Shown here: positions 50,206 through 57,408 of the stretch, in pieces | Layout of the letters: each line of letters starts with the position of its first letter | Numbering within the stretch: the first letter of the stretch is position 1 | DNA from: Nocardioides sp. SLBN-35 | Lineage (GTDB): Bacteria > Actinomycetota > Actinomycetes > Propionibacteriales > Nocardioidaceae | Assembly: GCF_006715725.1 (NCBI RefSeq) | Contig: NZ_VFNU01000001.1 | Span: 2,232,001 to 2,296,000 of the forward strand | Reading direction: 5' to 3' | DNA length: 64,000 bases | Position numbers and translations under genes: made by a program | Notes under the pieces: generated by a model | The model's input: the letters and a program-made list of their open reading frames with translations, nothing else | The model's database searches: none | What the model was told of the DNA's origin: nothing

Positions 50206-51684
50206 GTGCCCTCCCTGTCCGCGATCGCCCGGCGTCACACCGACCTCGACGACGCGGACATCGCCTGGCTGCAGCTGATCCAGGCCGACTGGCAGGTCAT
50301 CGCCGACCTGTCCTTCGCCGACCTCGTCCTGTGGCTGCCCGACCGGGGCGGGGCGGGCTTCTGGGCGGGGGACCAGATGCGCCCGACGACCGGCCCGACG
50401 GCGTACGTCGACGACATCGTGGGCACCTTCGCCCCCACCGGGCGCCGTCAGCTGGTCGACGCCGCCTTCGAGCTCGGCCGGATCGCCCGGGAGGGCGACC
50501 CCGAGTGGCGTGACGACGTGCCGGTGCGGGTCGAGGCGATCCCGGTGCGCCGGGCCGGCAACGTGATCGCGGTGATCAGCCGCAACACCAACCTGCTCGG
50601 CGTGCGTACCCCCAGCCTGCTGGAGATCAACTACCTCCAGGCCGCGACCGACCTGTCCCAGATGATCGCCGCCGGCCTGTTCCCCTCGACCGCCCAGCGC
50701 AGCGACCACGCCGACTCGCCGCGGGTCGGCGACGGCTTCCTGCGGGTCGACGCGGCGGGCCGGGTCATCTACGCCAGCCCGAACGCGCTGTCGACCTACC
50801 GCAAGCTCGGGCTGACCGGCGACCTCACCGGCCACCGCCTGCCCGACCTGACCCGCGAGCTGGTGCCGCCGAAGAAGCGCCCCGACGAGGAGACGCTCAG
50901 CGCCGTCCTCGGCGGCCGCGCGCACCGCGACACCGAGCTCGGCGCGTCCGGCGGTCCCGGCGACGGCGCCGCGCTGATCGTGCGCTCGATCCCGCTGCGG
51001 CCCAAGGGGGAGCACATCGGCGCGATCATCCTGCTGCGCGATGTCACCGACCTGCGCCGGCGCGACCGCGAGCTGGTCACCAAGGACGCCACGATCCGCG
51101 AGATCCACCACCGGGTGAAGAACAACCTGCAGACCGTCGCCGCCCTGCTGCGCCTCCAGGCCCGGCGGATCGGCTCGCCCGAGGCCGCCTCGGCCCTCGA
51201 GGAGGCGGTACGCCGGGTCGGCTCGATCGCGATCGTCCACGAGACACTGAGCCAGGCCGTGGAGGAGACCGTCGAGTTCGACGACATCGCCGACCGGCTC
51301 GCCCGGCTGGTGGTCGACGTCGGCTCCACGACCGCGCAGATCGGCGTGCGCCGCGAGGGCAGCTTCGGCGTCCTCGCCTCCGAGGTCGCCACGCCCCTGG
51401 CCATGGTCGTCATGGAGCTGATGCAGAACGCCGCCGAGCACGGGTACGACGCCGGCGGCTCCGGCCAGATCGCGATCCACGCCGCCCGACACGGTGCCGT
51501 GCTGGAGGTCGCCGTCGAGGACGACGGCCGCGGGCTGCCCGAGGACTTCGACCTGGACGCCGCGACCAGCCTGGGGCTCTCCATCGTGCGCACGCTCGTC
51601 GAGTCCGAGCTCGGCGGGCACCTGACGCTCGGTCAGGCGCCCGGTGGCGGCACCCGGGCAGGCTTCAGCATCCCGGTCGAGTGA
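50206..51684 (+). CDS. pdtaS: Cytosolic sensor histidine kinase PdtaS
   Basis: 492 residues. It has an N-terminal GAF-like domain, a PAS domain (~165-285, DGFLRVDAAGRVIYASPNAL), an HisKA_2 box with the phospho-accepting His (EIHHRVKNNLQTVAALLRL, ~301) and a HATPase domain (VVMELMQNAAEHG, DDGRGLPEDF, GLSIVRTLVESELGG). There is no membrane segment. In mycobacteria PdtaS phosphorylates the antiterminator PdtaR and its gene lies beside whiB1, as here. A -10-like TAGAGT at 50193 precedes GTG 50206 by about 7 bases, so it is probably leaderless; GTG 50200 is an alternative. Confidence 0.92.
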   Translation: MPSLSAIARRHTDLDDADIAWLQLIQADWQVIADLSFADLVLWLPDRGGAGFWAGDQMRPTTGPTAYVDDIVGTFAPTGRRQLVDAAFELGRIAREGDPEWRDDVPVRVEAIPVRRAGNVIAVISRNTNLLGVRTPSLLEINYLQAATDLSQMIAAGLFPSTAQRSDHADSPRVGDGFLRVDAAGRVIYASPNALSTYRKLGLTGDLTGHRLPDLTRELVPPKKRPDEETLSAVLGGRAHRDTELGASGGPGDGAALIVRSIPLRPKGEHIGAIILLRDVTDLRRRDRELVTKDATIREIHHRVKNNLQTVAALLRLQARRIGSPEAASALEEAVRRVGSIAIVHETLSQAVEETVEFDDIADRLARLVVDVGSTTAQIGVRREGSFGVLASEVATPLAMVVMELMQNAAEHGYDAGGSGQIAIHAARHGAVLEVAVEDDGRGLPEDFDLDAATSLGLSIVRTLVESELGGHLTLGQAPGGGTRAGFSIPVE

Positions 51685-51710
51685 CCGGGCCGGGCCGCGA
51701 GCGGCGCCGG

Positions 51711-51965
51711 TCAGACGGGGGTGCGGACGCGCGCGCGGGCGTTGCGGCGCTTGAGCGCGCGGCGCTCGTCCTCGCTGAGGCCACCCCACACACCATGGTC
51801 CTGACCCGCCTCGAGCGCCCACGCGAGACACTGCTCACGCACGTCGCAGCGACGGCACACAGCCTTGGCCTCCTCGATCTGGAGGATCGCAGGGCCGGTG
51901 TTGCCGATCGGGAAGAACAGCTCCGGATCCTCGTCGAGGCATGCGGAACGGTGTCGCCAATCCAT
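51711..51965 (-). CDS. whiB1: WhiB-family iron-sulfur regulator, WhiB1 type
   Basis: 84 residues. The four cluster-binding cysteines are in SAC9, AVCRRC (37, 40) and EQC46, the usual spacing for a [4Fe-4S] WhiB protein. GVWGG and the basic tail RRALKRRNARARVR give the sigma-A and DNA contacts. WhiB1 is an NO-sensitive, usually essential regulator. It converges with pdtaS. The upstream region holds a perfect 10-bp inverted repeat at 52018-52047. Confidence 0.95.
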   Translation of the reverse strand: MDWRHRSACLDEDPELFFPIGNTGPAILQIEEAKAVCRRCDVREQCLAWALEAGQDHGVWGGLSEDERRALKRRNARARVRTPV

Positions 51966-52017
51966 GGGTGGGAAAGCCCTCTTCTTTCACTACCGGGGGT
52001 GCCCTCGACCGGGCACA

Positions 52018-52047
52018 CGTGAAGCCGCAAAAGTGAACGGCTTCACG
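52018..52047. promoter_or_regulatory. 10-bp perfect inverted repeat upstream of whiB1
   Basis: CGTGAAGCCG (52018-52027) and CGGCTTCACG (52038-52047) are perfect inverted copies around CAAAAGTGAA. A second, smaller GTGCCC/GGGCAC hairpin (51999-52016) follows on the whiB1 side. It could be a dimer operator or a leader hairpin in the whiB1 mRNA; the sequence does not decide. Confidence 0.55.
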
Positions 52048-52139
52048 ATCGCTCCGGCAAGGTTTCCAAGGATTGCGTCACGAATCAAGCAATTCCGGTG
52101 GTTCGTTGGGTCACAACCGGATCGTGGACACCCACCGCC

Positions 52140-52145
52140 TAGGCT
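52140..52145 (+). promoter_or_regulatory. -10 box of the leaderless membrane protein gene
   Basis: TAGGCT ends six bases before the GTG at 52152, the spacing expected of a leaderless actinobacterial transcript. No good -35 is evident. Confidence 0.5.
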
Positions 52146-52151
52146 GCGGCG

Positions 52152-52577
52152 GTGACCGAAGGGCCCCTCGACCACCCGTCCGACCGCTCTGCCGACCCCG
52201 GCGCCGACCGTCCGCCACCGCTGACCGTGGCCGCCTCGCTGGCCGCCGTACAGGCGCTCGTGCTGCTCGTCCTGGCAGTCCTGGAGCTCGCCAGCGTGTC
52301 CTCGGAGCGGCTCGGGTTCGGGGTCTCCACCGCGGTCTTCTTCGCGGCGTACGGCGTGGTGCTGATGGGCGCGGCCCTGGCGCTGTGGCGCCGGCACGGC
52401 TGGGCGCGCGGCCCGGTGCTGATCACCCAGCTGATCGTGCTCGGGCTCGCCTGGAACCTGCGCGAGCACGTGCTCGCCGCCATCGGCCTGGCCGTGGTCG
52501 GCCTCGTCGTCGTGGCCGCGGTCGTGCACCCCGACACGGTCGCGGCACTCGAGGACCACCCGGGCGAGGACGACTAG
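52152..52577 (+). CDS. Small four-helix membrane protein, conserved near whiB1
   Basis: 141 residues with four hydrophobic segments (AASLAAVQALVLLVLAVLEL; STAVFFAAYGVVLMGAALAL; VLITQLIVLGLAWNL; AIGLAVVGLVVVAAVV) and hydrophilic, acidic termini. It resembles unnamed actinobacterial membrane proteins; the function is unknown. GTG 52152 lies 6 bases after a TAGGCT -10 box. It is divergent from whiB1. Confidence 0.7.
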   Translation: MTEGPLDHPSDRSADPGADRPPPLTVAASLAAVQALVLLVLAVLELASVSSERLGFGVSTAVFFAAYGVVLMGAALALWRRHGWARGPVLITQLIVLGLAWNLREHVLAAIGLAVVGLVVVAAVVHPDTVAALEDHPGEDD

Positions 52578-52603
52578 GACACGCCCTGGCTGCCCGGTAC
52601 GCC

Positions 52604-52637
52604 GACGGCCCGGCCCCCGCGAGGGGACCGGGCCGTC
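52604..52637. terminator. Bidirectional terminator
   Basis: GACGGCCCGG (52604-52613) pairs with CCGGGCCGTC (52628-52637), and an inner CCCC/GGGG extends the stem. It lies between convergent genes ending at 52577 and 52654. Confidence 0.8.
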
Positions 52638-52653
52638 GTTGCGTGCTGGGTGA

Positions 52654-53418
52654 TCAGGGGACCACGGTCACCGAGATCAGGTTCGACGAGAAGTAGTCGT
52701 CGTACCCGGCGTCCTTGGTGTAGTACGCCTGGAACACGTAGTTGCCGGCCGGCAGGCCGCTGCGCAGGGCGCTACCGGTGCCGCCGGTGATGACCCGGTC
52801 GCAGATCTTGGTGCCGAAGTCGAAGGTGCCGGTGGCGGTGTTGACCGAGGCGAAGGTCAGCAGGTACGGCGAGGACGAGCCGCCGGCCGCGTTGCCGTTC
52901 TGGTAGACGTCGACGTAGCCCGAGGTGGCGGGGCCACCCTTGTACTTGACGCTGCCGGAGAGCGAGGTGCGGGCCTTGTAGTCGCTGATGTCGCAGGTCA
53001 GGGCCGTCGTGCTGAGCGTCAGGTTCGAGTCGTAGACCTCGAACTTGGTCTTGCCCTTGCGGCCCTTGAACTTGGCCTTGACCTTGTAGTGGCCGGTGCC
53101 GAGGGCCGGGACGAGGTACTTGGCCTTGCCCTTCTTGACCTTGGCCTTGCCCTTGAAGGCCACGCCGTTGTCGCCGGTGATCGAGTACTTCACCTTGCCC
53201 GAGCCCCGAAGGCCCTTGGACGTGAGCACGAGCTTGCTGATGCCGGGCTGGACACCGGCGGCCGACTTCTTGATCTTGAACTTGCCGGCCTTGACCTTCG
53301 CCGCCACGACGGCGGTGTCGGCAGTGCCGGGGGTTGCCGCGGCGGTCGACGTCAGAGCGGGCGTGGCGAGCGCGAGCGAGGTGATCGCGATGACGCCAGC
53401 GGAGACGAGCCTGCGCAT
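52654..53418 (-). CDS. Secreted lysine-rich beta protein (Ig-like), unknown function
   Basis: 254 residues. A signal peptide (MRRLVSAGVIAITSLALATP, cut near STAAA) precedes a basic region (KVKAGKFKIKKSAAG, KGKAKVKKGKAKYLV, KAKFKGRKGKTKFEV) that reads as an Ig-like or bacterial beta-sandwich domain. A second beta domain follows (LSTTALTCDISDYKARTSL to the C-terminus) with two Cys. I choose ATG 53418 for its AAGGAG about 6 bases upstream. On the minus strand near 53515 GTTT-N15-GGGCAG weakly resembles a SigF/SigB promoter; sigF lies next to it. Confidence 0.7.
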   Translation of the reverse strand: MRRLVSAGVIAITSLALATPALTSTAAATPGTADTAVVAAKVKAGKFKIKKSAAGVQPGISKLVLTSKGLRGSGKVKYSITGDNGVAFKGKAKVKKGKAKYLVPALGTGHYKVKAKFKGRKGKTKFEVYDSNLTLSTTALTCDISDYKARTSLSGSVKYKGGPATSGYVDVYQNGNAAGGSSSPYLLTFASVNTATGTFDFGTKICDRVITGGTGSALRSGLPAGNYVFQAYYTKDAGYDDYFSSNLISVTVVP

Positions 53419-53556
53419 GGAGGAGCTCCTTCGGGGAGGGACCGACCCGTCCGGAACGAGGTCTCTGGAATCGGTCAAGAAGTGTGAGACGCAGGGGTAC
53501 TGCCCGGCGGCCGCGACGGTAAACGTCGCTCCTGCGACGATTTGCCGACCGCTTGC

Positions 53557-54372
53557 TCAGCCTTCCGACTCGAGCGATTCGCGCAGCTGGGCCAGGGTGC
53601 GGCTGAGCAGCCGGGACACGTGCATCTGCGAGACGCCGATCTCCTCGGCGATCTGCGACTGGGTCATGTTCTTGAAGAAGCGCAGCAGCAGGATCTTCTT
53701 CTCACGCGGCGGGAGGTTCTCCAGCAGCGGCTTGACCGACTCGCGGATCTCGACGTGCTCGAGCGCCTCGTCGTCGACGCCCATCGCGTCGAGCATGCTC
53801 TGGCCGCTGCCGCCGTCGGAGTCGTCGTCGGTGGCGTCCAGGGAGAGCGTGGAGTAGGCGTTGCTCGACTCGAGGCCCTCGACGATCTCCTCCACCGAGC
53901 AGCCGATCGCGTCGGCGAGCTCGCGCGGCGTGGGGGAGCGGCCCAGCGACTGGGTGAGCTCGGCGGTGCTCGCGCTGATCTGCATGCGCAGCTCCTGGAG
54001 CCGTCGCGGCACCCGGATCGCCCAGCCCTTGTCGCGGAAGTAGCGCTTGATCTCGCCGATGATGGTCGGGGTGGCGTACGTCGAGAACTCGACCCCGCGC
54101 TCGGTGTCGAAGCGGTCGACGGACTTGATCAGGCCGATGGTGCCGACCTGGACCAGGTCCTCGTAGGGCTCGCCGCGGTTGCGGAAGCGCCGGGCGCAGT
54201 GCTCGACGAGGGGCAGGTGCAGGTGGACGAGGGAGTCGCGGGCGGTGTCGCGCTCGGCCTGGGAGGCGTCCTCGTCGCGGAGCACCACGAAGAGCTCCGC
54301 GCTGCGCCGGCGGGTCACCTCGATGTTGGTCGGCCCGCGCTGGCCGCCGCCCCGAGACAGGTCGGTGGTCAT
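53557..54372 (-). CDS. sigF: Alternative sigma factor SigF/SigB family
   Basis: 271 residues. Region 2 (HLPLVEHCARRFRNRGEPYEDLVQVG-TIGLIKSVDRFD, FSTYATPTIIGEIKRYFRDKGWAIRVPRRLQEL), region 3 (LGRSPTPRELADAIGCSVEEIVEGLE) and region 4 (LPPREKKILLLRFFKNMTQSQIAEEIGVSQMHVSRLLSRTL) are typical of the stress/development SigF/SigB group. It should be held by the RsbW-like protein encoded upstream, whose stop overlaps its start by 4 bp (ATGA). Confidence 0.94.
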   Translation of the reverse strand: MTTDLSRGGGQRGPTNIEVTRRRSAELFVVLRDEDASQAERDTARDSLVHLHLPLVEHCARRFRNRGEPYEDLVQVGTIGLIKSVDRFDTERGVEFSTYATPTIIGEIKRYFRDKGWAIRVPRRLQELRMQISASTAELTQSLGRSPTPRELADAIGCSVEEIVEGLESSNAYSTLSLDATDDDSDGGSGQSMLDAMGVDDEALEHVEIRESVKPLLENLPPREKKILLLRFFKNMTQSQIAEEIGVSQMHVSRLLSRTLAQLRESLESEG

Positions 54373-54791
54373 GACGCCAGGGACGACCGCACGAGGAGAC
54401 GGACGGAGTAGCGCCCGGCGACGGCGTCGATCGCCGCCTCGTCGGCGAGGGTCGCGAGCACCTGCCACCCGAAGCTCTCGTAGTCGGGAGCAGTGGGGGT
54501 CTGGGCGGCCGCGGCGATGGTGAGGGCCAGCTCGCTGGTGCCGAGCTGGAAGCGGCAGTCGAGCACGGCGTCCGCGTCGGCCTCGTCGAGCACCATGGCG
54601 GCGGCCTCGGAGACGGCGATGCGCAGGTCCTCGATGTCGTCCATGGTGAAGTCGAGACGAGCCGCGAGGCCGGCGGTCAGCGTGCGCAGGACCGAGGCGT
54701 AGGCGCCGTCGGCGGGGAGCCGCAGCTCGACCTCGTCGGGTCGGCCGGCGGCCGTCGTACCACCGACAGCAGGGCTGCTCGTCTCCGACAT
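54369..54791 (-). CDS. rsbW: Anti-sigma factor kinase, RsbW type
   Basis: 140 residues with the GHKL ATPase fold of anti-sigma kinases: DDIEDLRIAVSEAAAMVLDEA (N-box-like, EAA in place of ENA), FGWQVLATLADEAAIDA and a C-terminal YSVRLLVRSS strand. It should bind SigF and phosphorylate an STAS antagonist not found in the window. GGAGG lies 7 bases before ATG 54791. A TAGGGT box (54840-54835) about 44 bases upstream resembles the box at the coiled-coil genes. Confidence 0.88.
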   Translation of the reverse strand: MSETSSPAVGGTTAAGRPDEVELRLPADGAYASVLRTLTAGLAARLDFTMDDIEDLRIAVSEAAAMVLDEADADAVLDCRFQLGTSELALTIAAAAQTPTAPDYESFGWQVLATLADEAAIDAVAGRYSVRLLVRSSLAS

Positions 54792-54834
54792 GCCGCATCC
54801 TCCGGGTTGGCGTTGGGGAACCAGGTCGGGACCG

Positions 54835-54840
54835 ACCCTA
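54835..54840 (-). promoter_or_regulatory. TAGGGT box upstream of rsbW-sigF
   Basis: On the minus strand TAGGGT occurs 44 bases before the rsbW start, just after the terminator hairpin of the preceding gene. The same hexamer heads two of the three coiled-coil genes. It also fits a general TANNNT -10, so a shared sigma factor is only a suggestion. Confidence 0.4.
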
Positions 54841-54842
54841 CG

Positions 54843-54876
54843 CCAACGGCCGCGCCCCGGAGGACGCGGCCGTTGG
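54843..54876 (-). terminator. Terminator after the first coiled-coil gene
   Basis: CCAACGGCCGCG (54843-54854) pairs with CGCGGCCGTTGG (54865-54876) over a 10-nt loop, 16 bp past the stop of the coiled-coil gene at 54892. Confidence 0.8.
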
Positions 54877-54891
54877 AGGGGACGGGTCGCG

Positions 54892-55467
54892 TCAGGGACG
54901 CAGGTCGCCGAGACCCAGCAGGTCGAGCAGGCCCGTCTGGTCGAGCAGGTCGAGGACGGCCTCGAGGCCGAGCGAGTCGAGCAGGAACCCGATGCCCAGC
55001 TTGTCGAGCGCGTCACCGACGTAGTCCAGCAGGTTGTCCTTGTCCGGCTTCGCGCTCGGGAGGGTGACTCCGTTGCCGGCCTGGCAGGAGGCGAGCAGGA
55101 CCAGGGTGCCGCTGACGGCCTTGGCGGCGTTGGCGCGCAGCACCTTGGTCTGGCGGAGCTTGCGCTGGGTCTTGTTGAGCTTCTTGGTCAGCTTCTTGAC
55201 CTTCGCCGCCTGGTGGTGGCGCTTGGCCTTCTTGATCTTCTTCTGCAGCTTGACGATCTTGGCCTTGAGCTGCTGGATCTTGATCCGGGCCGCGGAGCGG
55301 GTGATCGTCGCGACGTCGACGGCCTTGGCCTGGGCGACGCAGTCAGCCGCGCGCTCGGTGGTGGCCGGAGCGGCTGCCGGAGCAGCCGAGGCCACCGGAG
55401 CGGCGGTCAGGGTGAGGCCGATGGCCACGGCGATGCCGAGGATCAGCTTGAGCAGGGCACGATTCAT
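54892..55467 (-). CDS. Secreted lysine-rich coiled-coil protein, paralogue A
   Basis: 191 residues. Signal peptide MNRALLKLILGIAVAIGLTL...ASA, then Cys (ERAADC), a long lysine-rich coiled coil (~62-110; IQQLKAKIVKLQKKIKKAK, KVKKLTKKLNKTQRKLRQTK), a second Cys (LLASC) and a hydrophobic leucine-rich C-terminus (LLDYVGDALDKLGIGFLLDS, VLDLLDQTGLLDLLGL). The two Cys flank the coiled coil and could form a disulfide, within or between chains. I recognise no family. GGGAG lies about 8 bases before ATG 55467. The paralogues B and C follow the same plan. It lies just upstream of rsbW-sigF. Confidence 0.8.
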   Translation of the reverse strand: MNRALLKLILGIAVAIGLTLTAAPVASAAPAAAPATTERAADCVAQAKAVDVATITRSAARIKIQQLKAKIVKLQKKIKKAKRHHQAAKVKKLTKKLNKTQRKLRQTKVLRANAAKAVSGTLVLLASCQAGNGVTLPSAKPDKDNLLDYVGDALDKLGIGFLLDSLGLEAVLDLLDQTGLLDLLGLGDLRP

Positions 55468-55546
55468 GCCGGTTTCTCCCTCAGGTGAAGTCGACAGCCG
55501 CTCGCCCCCCATAGGCGACAGCCGAGAATCGGCCGGGCGCACTGAG

Positions 55547-55568
55547 GCCCGACTCGGCGGTCACCCTA
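55547..55568 (-). promoter_or_regulatory. Shared promoter/leader box of paralogue A
   Basis: On the minus strand TAGGGTGACCGCCGAGTCGG starts at 55568, about 100 bases before the start codon, preceded by CTCACCAAATGCCA. The box recurs upstream of paralogues B and C at nearly the same distance. If TAGGGT is the -10, the 5' untranslated region is about 90 nt. Confidence 0.6.
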
Positions 55569-55639
55569 TGGCATTTGGTGAGCCTCCATGCAGCAGGTCC
55601 CGGAATGTGTCGCATCCCGGGGCCCGCCACAGGTGGTCG

Positions 55640-56194
55640 TCAGTCGAGGATCGCGCCCAGGCCGAGGCCCTCGAGGAGCGGGCGCAGGCCCAGCATGTCG
55701 ATGACCCGGTCGAGGCCGAGCAGGTCGACCAGCCAGCCGACGCCGAGCATGTCGAGGACCTCGCCGAGGAAGTCGAGCGGGGTGGTGCCGGCCGGGACCT
55801 GGCTCGGGATGGCGGTGCTCCGGCCGCTCAGGCACGCGGTGTACGTCGTACCGGTGGCGGTCGCCGCGGTGGTGGCCTGGGCCAGGAACGCCCGTGCCGC
55901 GCGCTTGCGCGCCTTGGCCTTCACGAGCTTCTTCTCCAGCTTGACCGCGGCCCGCCCGTGCGCCTTGGCGGCCTTCTTCTTGAGCCTCTCGACCTTCTTC
56001 GCCAGCTTCGCGGCCGTGGCCTTCGCGGCGGTGTAGGTGGTGTAGGCGCCCTGGGCCGCGGTGTACTCGACGGTGCAGCTCGCGGCGCGCGCATCCGGCG
56101 CGGACGGGGCGGCCGAGGCCACCGGGGCCATGGACAGCGTCAGGCCGAGTGCGACGGCGACGCCGAGGACGATCTTGAGCAGGGCACGATGCAT
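55640..56194 (-). CDS. Secreted lysine-rich coiled-coil protein, paralogue B
   Basis: 184 residues. Signal peptide MHRALLKIVLGVAVALGLTL...ASA, Cys in AASCTVEY, lysine/alanine-rich coiled coil (AAKLAKKVERLKKKAAKAHG, KLEKKLVKAKARKRAARAF), second Cys in YTACLSG, then a Leu-rich C-terminus (LDFLGEVLDMLGVGWLVDLL, RVIDMLGLRPLLEGLGL). The N-terminal 30 residues and the DNA just before the start (GGGAGA about 8 bases upstream) are strikingly like paralogue A, so tandem duplication is evident. The function is unknown. Confidence 0.8.
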   Translation of the reverse strand: MHRALLKIVLGVAVALGLTLSMAPVASAAPSAPDARAASCTVEYTAAQGAYTTYTAAKATAAKLAKKVERLKKKAAKAHGRAAVKLEKKLVKAKARKRAARAFLAQATTAATATGTTYTACLSGRSTAIPSQVPAGTTPLDFLGEVLDMLGVGWLVDLLGLDRVIDMLGLRPLLEGLGLGAILD

Positions 56195-56274
56195 GCCGGT
56201 CTCTCCCTTGGGTGTGGCCGGCCGTCAGCAGCTTCCCTCCCCGACGACCGGTCGCGGACACCGGGCGTGAGGAT

Positions 56275-56296
56275 GCCCGGCTCGCCGGTCACCCTA
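56275..56296 (-). promoter_or_regulatory. Shared promoter/leader box of paralogue B
   Basis: On the minus strand TAGGGTGACCGGCGAGCCGG starts at 56296, about 100 bases before the start codon, preceded by CTCACCACGATGCCT. It matches the paralogue A box closely over more than 35 bases. Confidence 0.6.
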
Positions 56297-56345
56297 AGGC
56301 ATCGTGGTGAGCCCTTCATGGACGGAGTGGAGGGCGGAACGCACA

Positions 56346-56375
56346 GGACCCCGGGACGTTCGTCCCGGGGTCCTG
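56346..56375 (-). terminator. Strong terminator hairpin after paralogue C
   Basis: AGGACCCCGGGAC (56346-56358) pairs over all 13 positions with GTCCCGGGGTCCT (56363-56375) over a GTTC loop, beginning 35 bp past the paralogue C stop. Confidence 0.85.
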
Positions 56376-56409
56376 AGTCGTGTCAGTTGTTCAGTTGCCT
56401 GCGATCAGA

Positions 56410-57195
56410 TCACAGACCGGGGAGGCTCGGCAGACCGGGGAGGCTCGGCAGGCCGGGCAGGCTCGGGAGGCCGCCGCCGAGCACGCCGCCCAGCTGGCTG
56501 ACGACGGAGTCGAGCGCGTCGAGCACCGGCTTGAGGGCGTCGACCGCGGCACCGAGGCCGAGGTTGGTCAGCGTGGCCTCGAGGATGTCGACCAGGCCGG
56601 TCGGGTCGGCCAGGCCGGCCTTGAACGCGTCGCACAGGCTCTGCATCTGGGCCGGGGCCGCCGCGCAGAGCTGGTTGAAGGTGTTCATCAGCGGGTCCAG
56701 CACCGTCGGGAACAGGTCGCACAGCTGCTGAAGCTGCGGGACCGCGTCGCAGAGGGCCTGGATCGGCAGCTCGGGCGTGGCCGGCGGGATGGCACCCGGG
56801 CGGCCCTTGCAAGTGGCGTAGGCCGAGTAGGCGCCGTTGTAGTTCGCGACGGTCTGGTTGCGGTAGGCGATGCCGGCGCGCTTGGCCTTCTTGGCCTTCT
56901 TGAGCTTCTTCTTCAGCTTCTTGATCTTCTTGGCCGGCGCGTGGTGCTTCTTGGCCTTCTTGAGCTTCTTCTTGAGCTTCTTGACCTTGGCGTCGGCCGC
57001 AGCGACGTACGCGTTAGCGGCGGCGTAGTTGTTGTACGCCTTGGTCAGGGCAGCGCCCTGGGCGCTGCAGTCAGGCTCTGCTGCCTGCGTCGCGGCCGGG
57101 GCCGCCGGGGTGGCCGACGCGACGGACGCCGTCGTGAAGGTCAGACCGAGCGCAACCGCCAGGCCGATGAACATCTTGAAAAGGGCGCGATGCAT
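56410..57195 (-). CDS. Secreted lysine-rich coiled-coil protein, paralogue C with SLPGLP tail
   Basis: 261 residues, the longest of the three. Signal peptide MHRALFKMFIGLAVALGLTF...ASA, Cys (PDCSAQG), a nearly pure Lys/Ala/Leu coiled coil (KVKKLKKKLKKAKKHHAPAK, KIKKLKKKLKKAKKAKRAG), Cys (YATCKG), then an inserted Cys-containing helical part (ALCDAVPQLQQLCDLF, LCAAAPAQMQSLCDAF) and a C-terminal repeat (SLPGLP) three times, from an 18-bp DNA repeat at about 56413-56467. The start has GGAGGGAGAAG upstream. It is the outermost gene of the cluster. The function is unknown; a cell-wall or polyanion-binding role is possible from the charge. Confidence 0.8.
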   Translation of the reverse strand: MHRALFKMFIGLAVALGLTFTTASVASATPAAPAATQAAEPDCSAQGAALTKAYNNYAAANAYVAAADAKVKKLKKKLKKAKKHHAPAKKIKKLKKKLKKAKKAKRAGIAYRNQTVANYNGAYSAYATCKGRPGAIPPATPELPIQALCDAVPQLQQLCDLFPTVLDPLMNTFNQLCAAAPAQMQSLCDAFKAGLADPTGLVDILEATLTNLGLGAAVDALKPVLDALDSVVSQLGGVLGGGLPSLPGLPSLPGLPSLPGL

Positions 57196-57280
57196 CGCGA
57201 CTTCTCCCTCCGGATGGTGTGGGTCCCCCCGACCCTGTGCTCCCTGGTCGGTTGGTGATTTCGGTACAGACAACGACTTG

Positions 57281-57300
57281 CCTGACTCGCCGTCACGCTA
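57281..57300 (-). promoter_or_regulatory. Shared promoter/leader box of paralogue C
   Basis: On the minus strand TAGCGTGACGGCGAGTCAGG starts at 57300, about 105 bases before the start codon. It is the A/B box with one base fewer after GTGAC. The -35 side differs from A and B. Confidence 0.55.
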
Positions 57301-57330
57301 AAGGAACCGGGACCTTGATGGGACGAAAAC

Positions 57331-57367
57331 GACGGGCCGCACGCCCGAAATGGACGTGCGGCCCGTC
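57331..57367 (-). terminator. Intrinsic terminator of sodN
   Basis: GACGGGCCGCACG (57331-57343) pairs over 13 positions with CGTGCGGCCCGTC (57355-57367). Reading the minus strand, GTTTTCG follows the stem, giving a short U-run. It lies 41 bp past the sodN stop. Confidence 0.88.
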
Positions 57368-57408
57368 TGGCCTGGGCACTGTGGCCCGGAAGGACTAGTC
57401 CGAACGGA

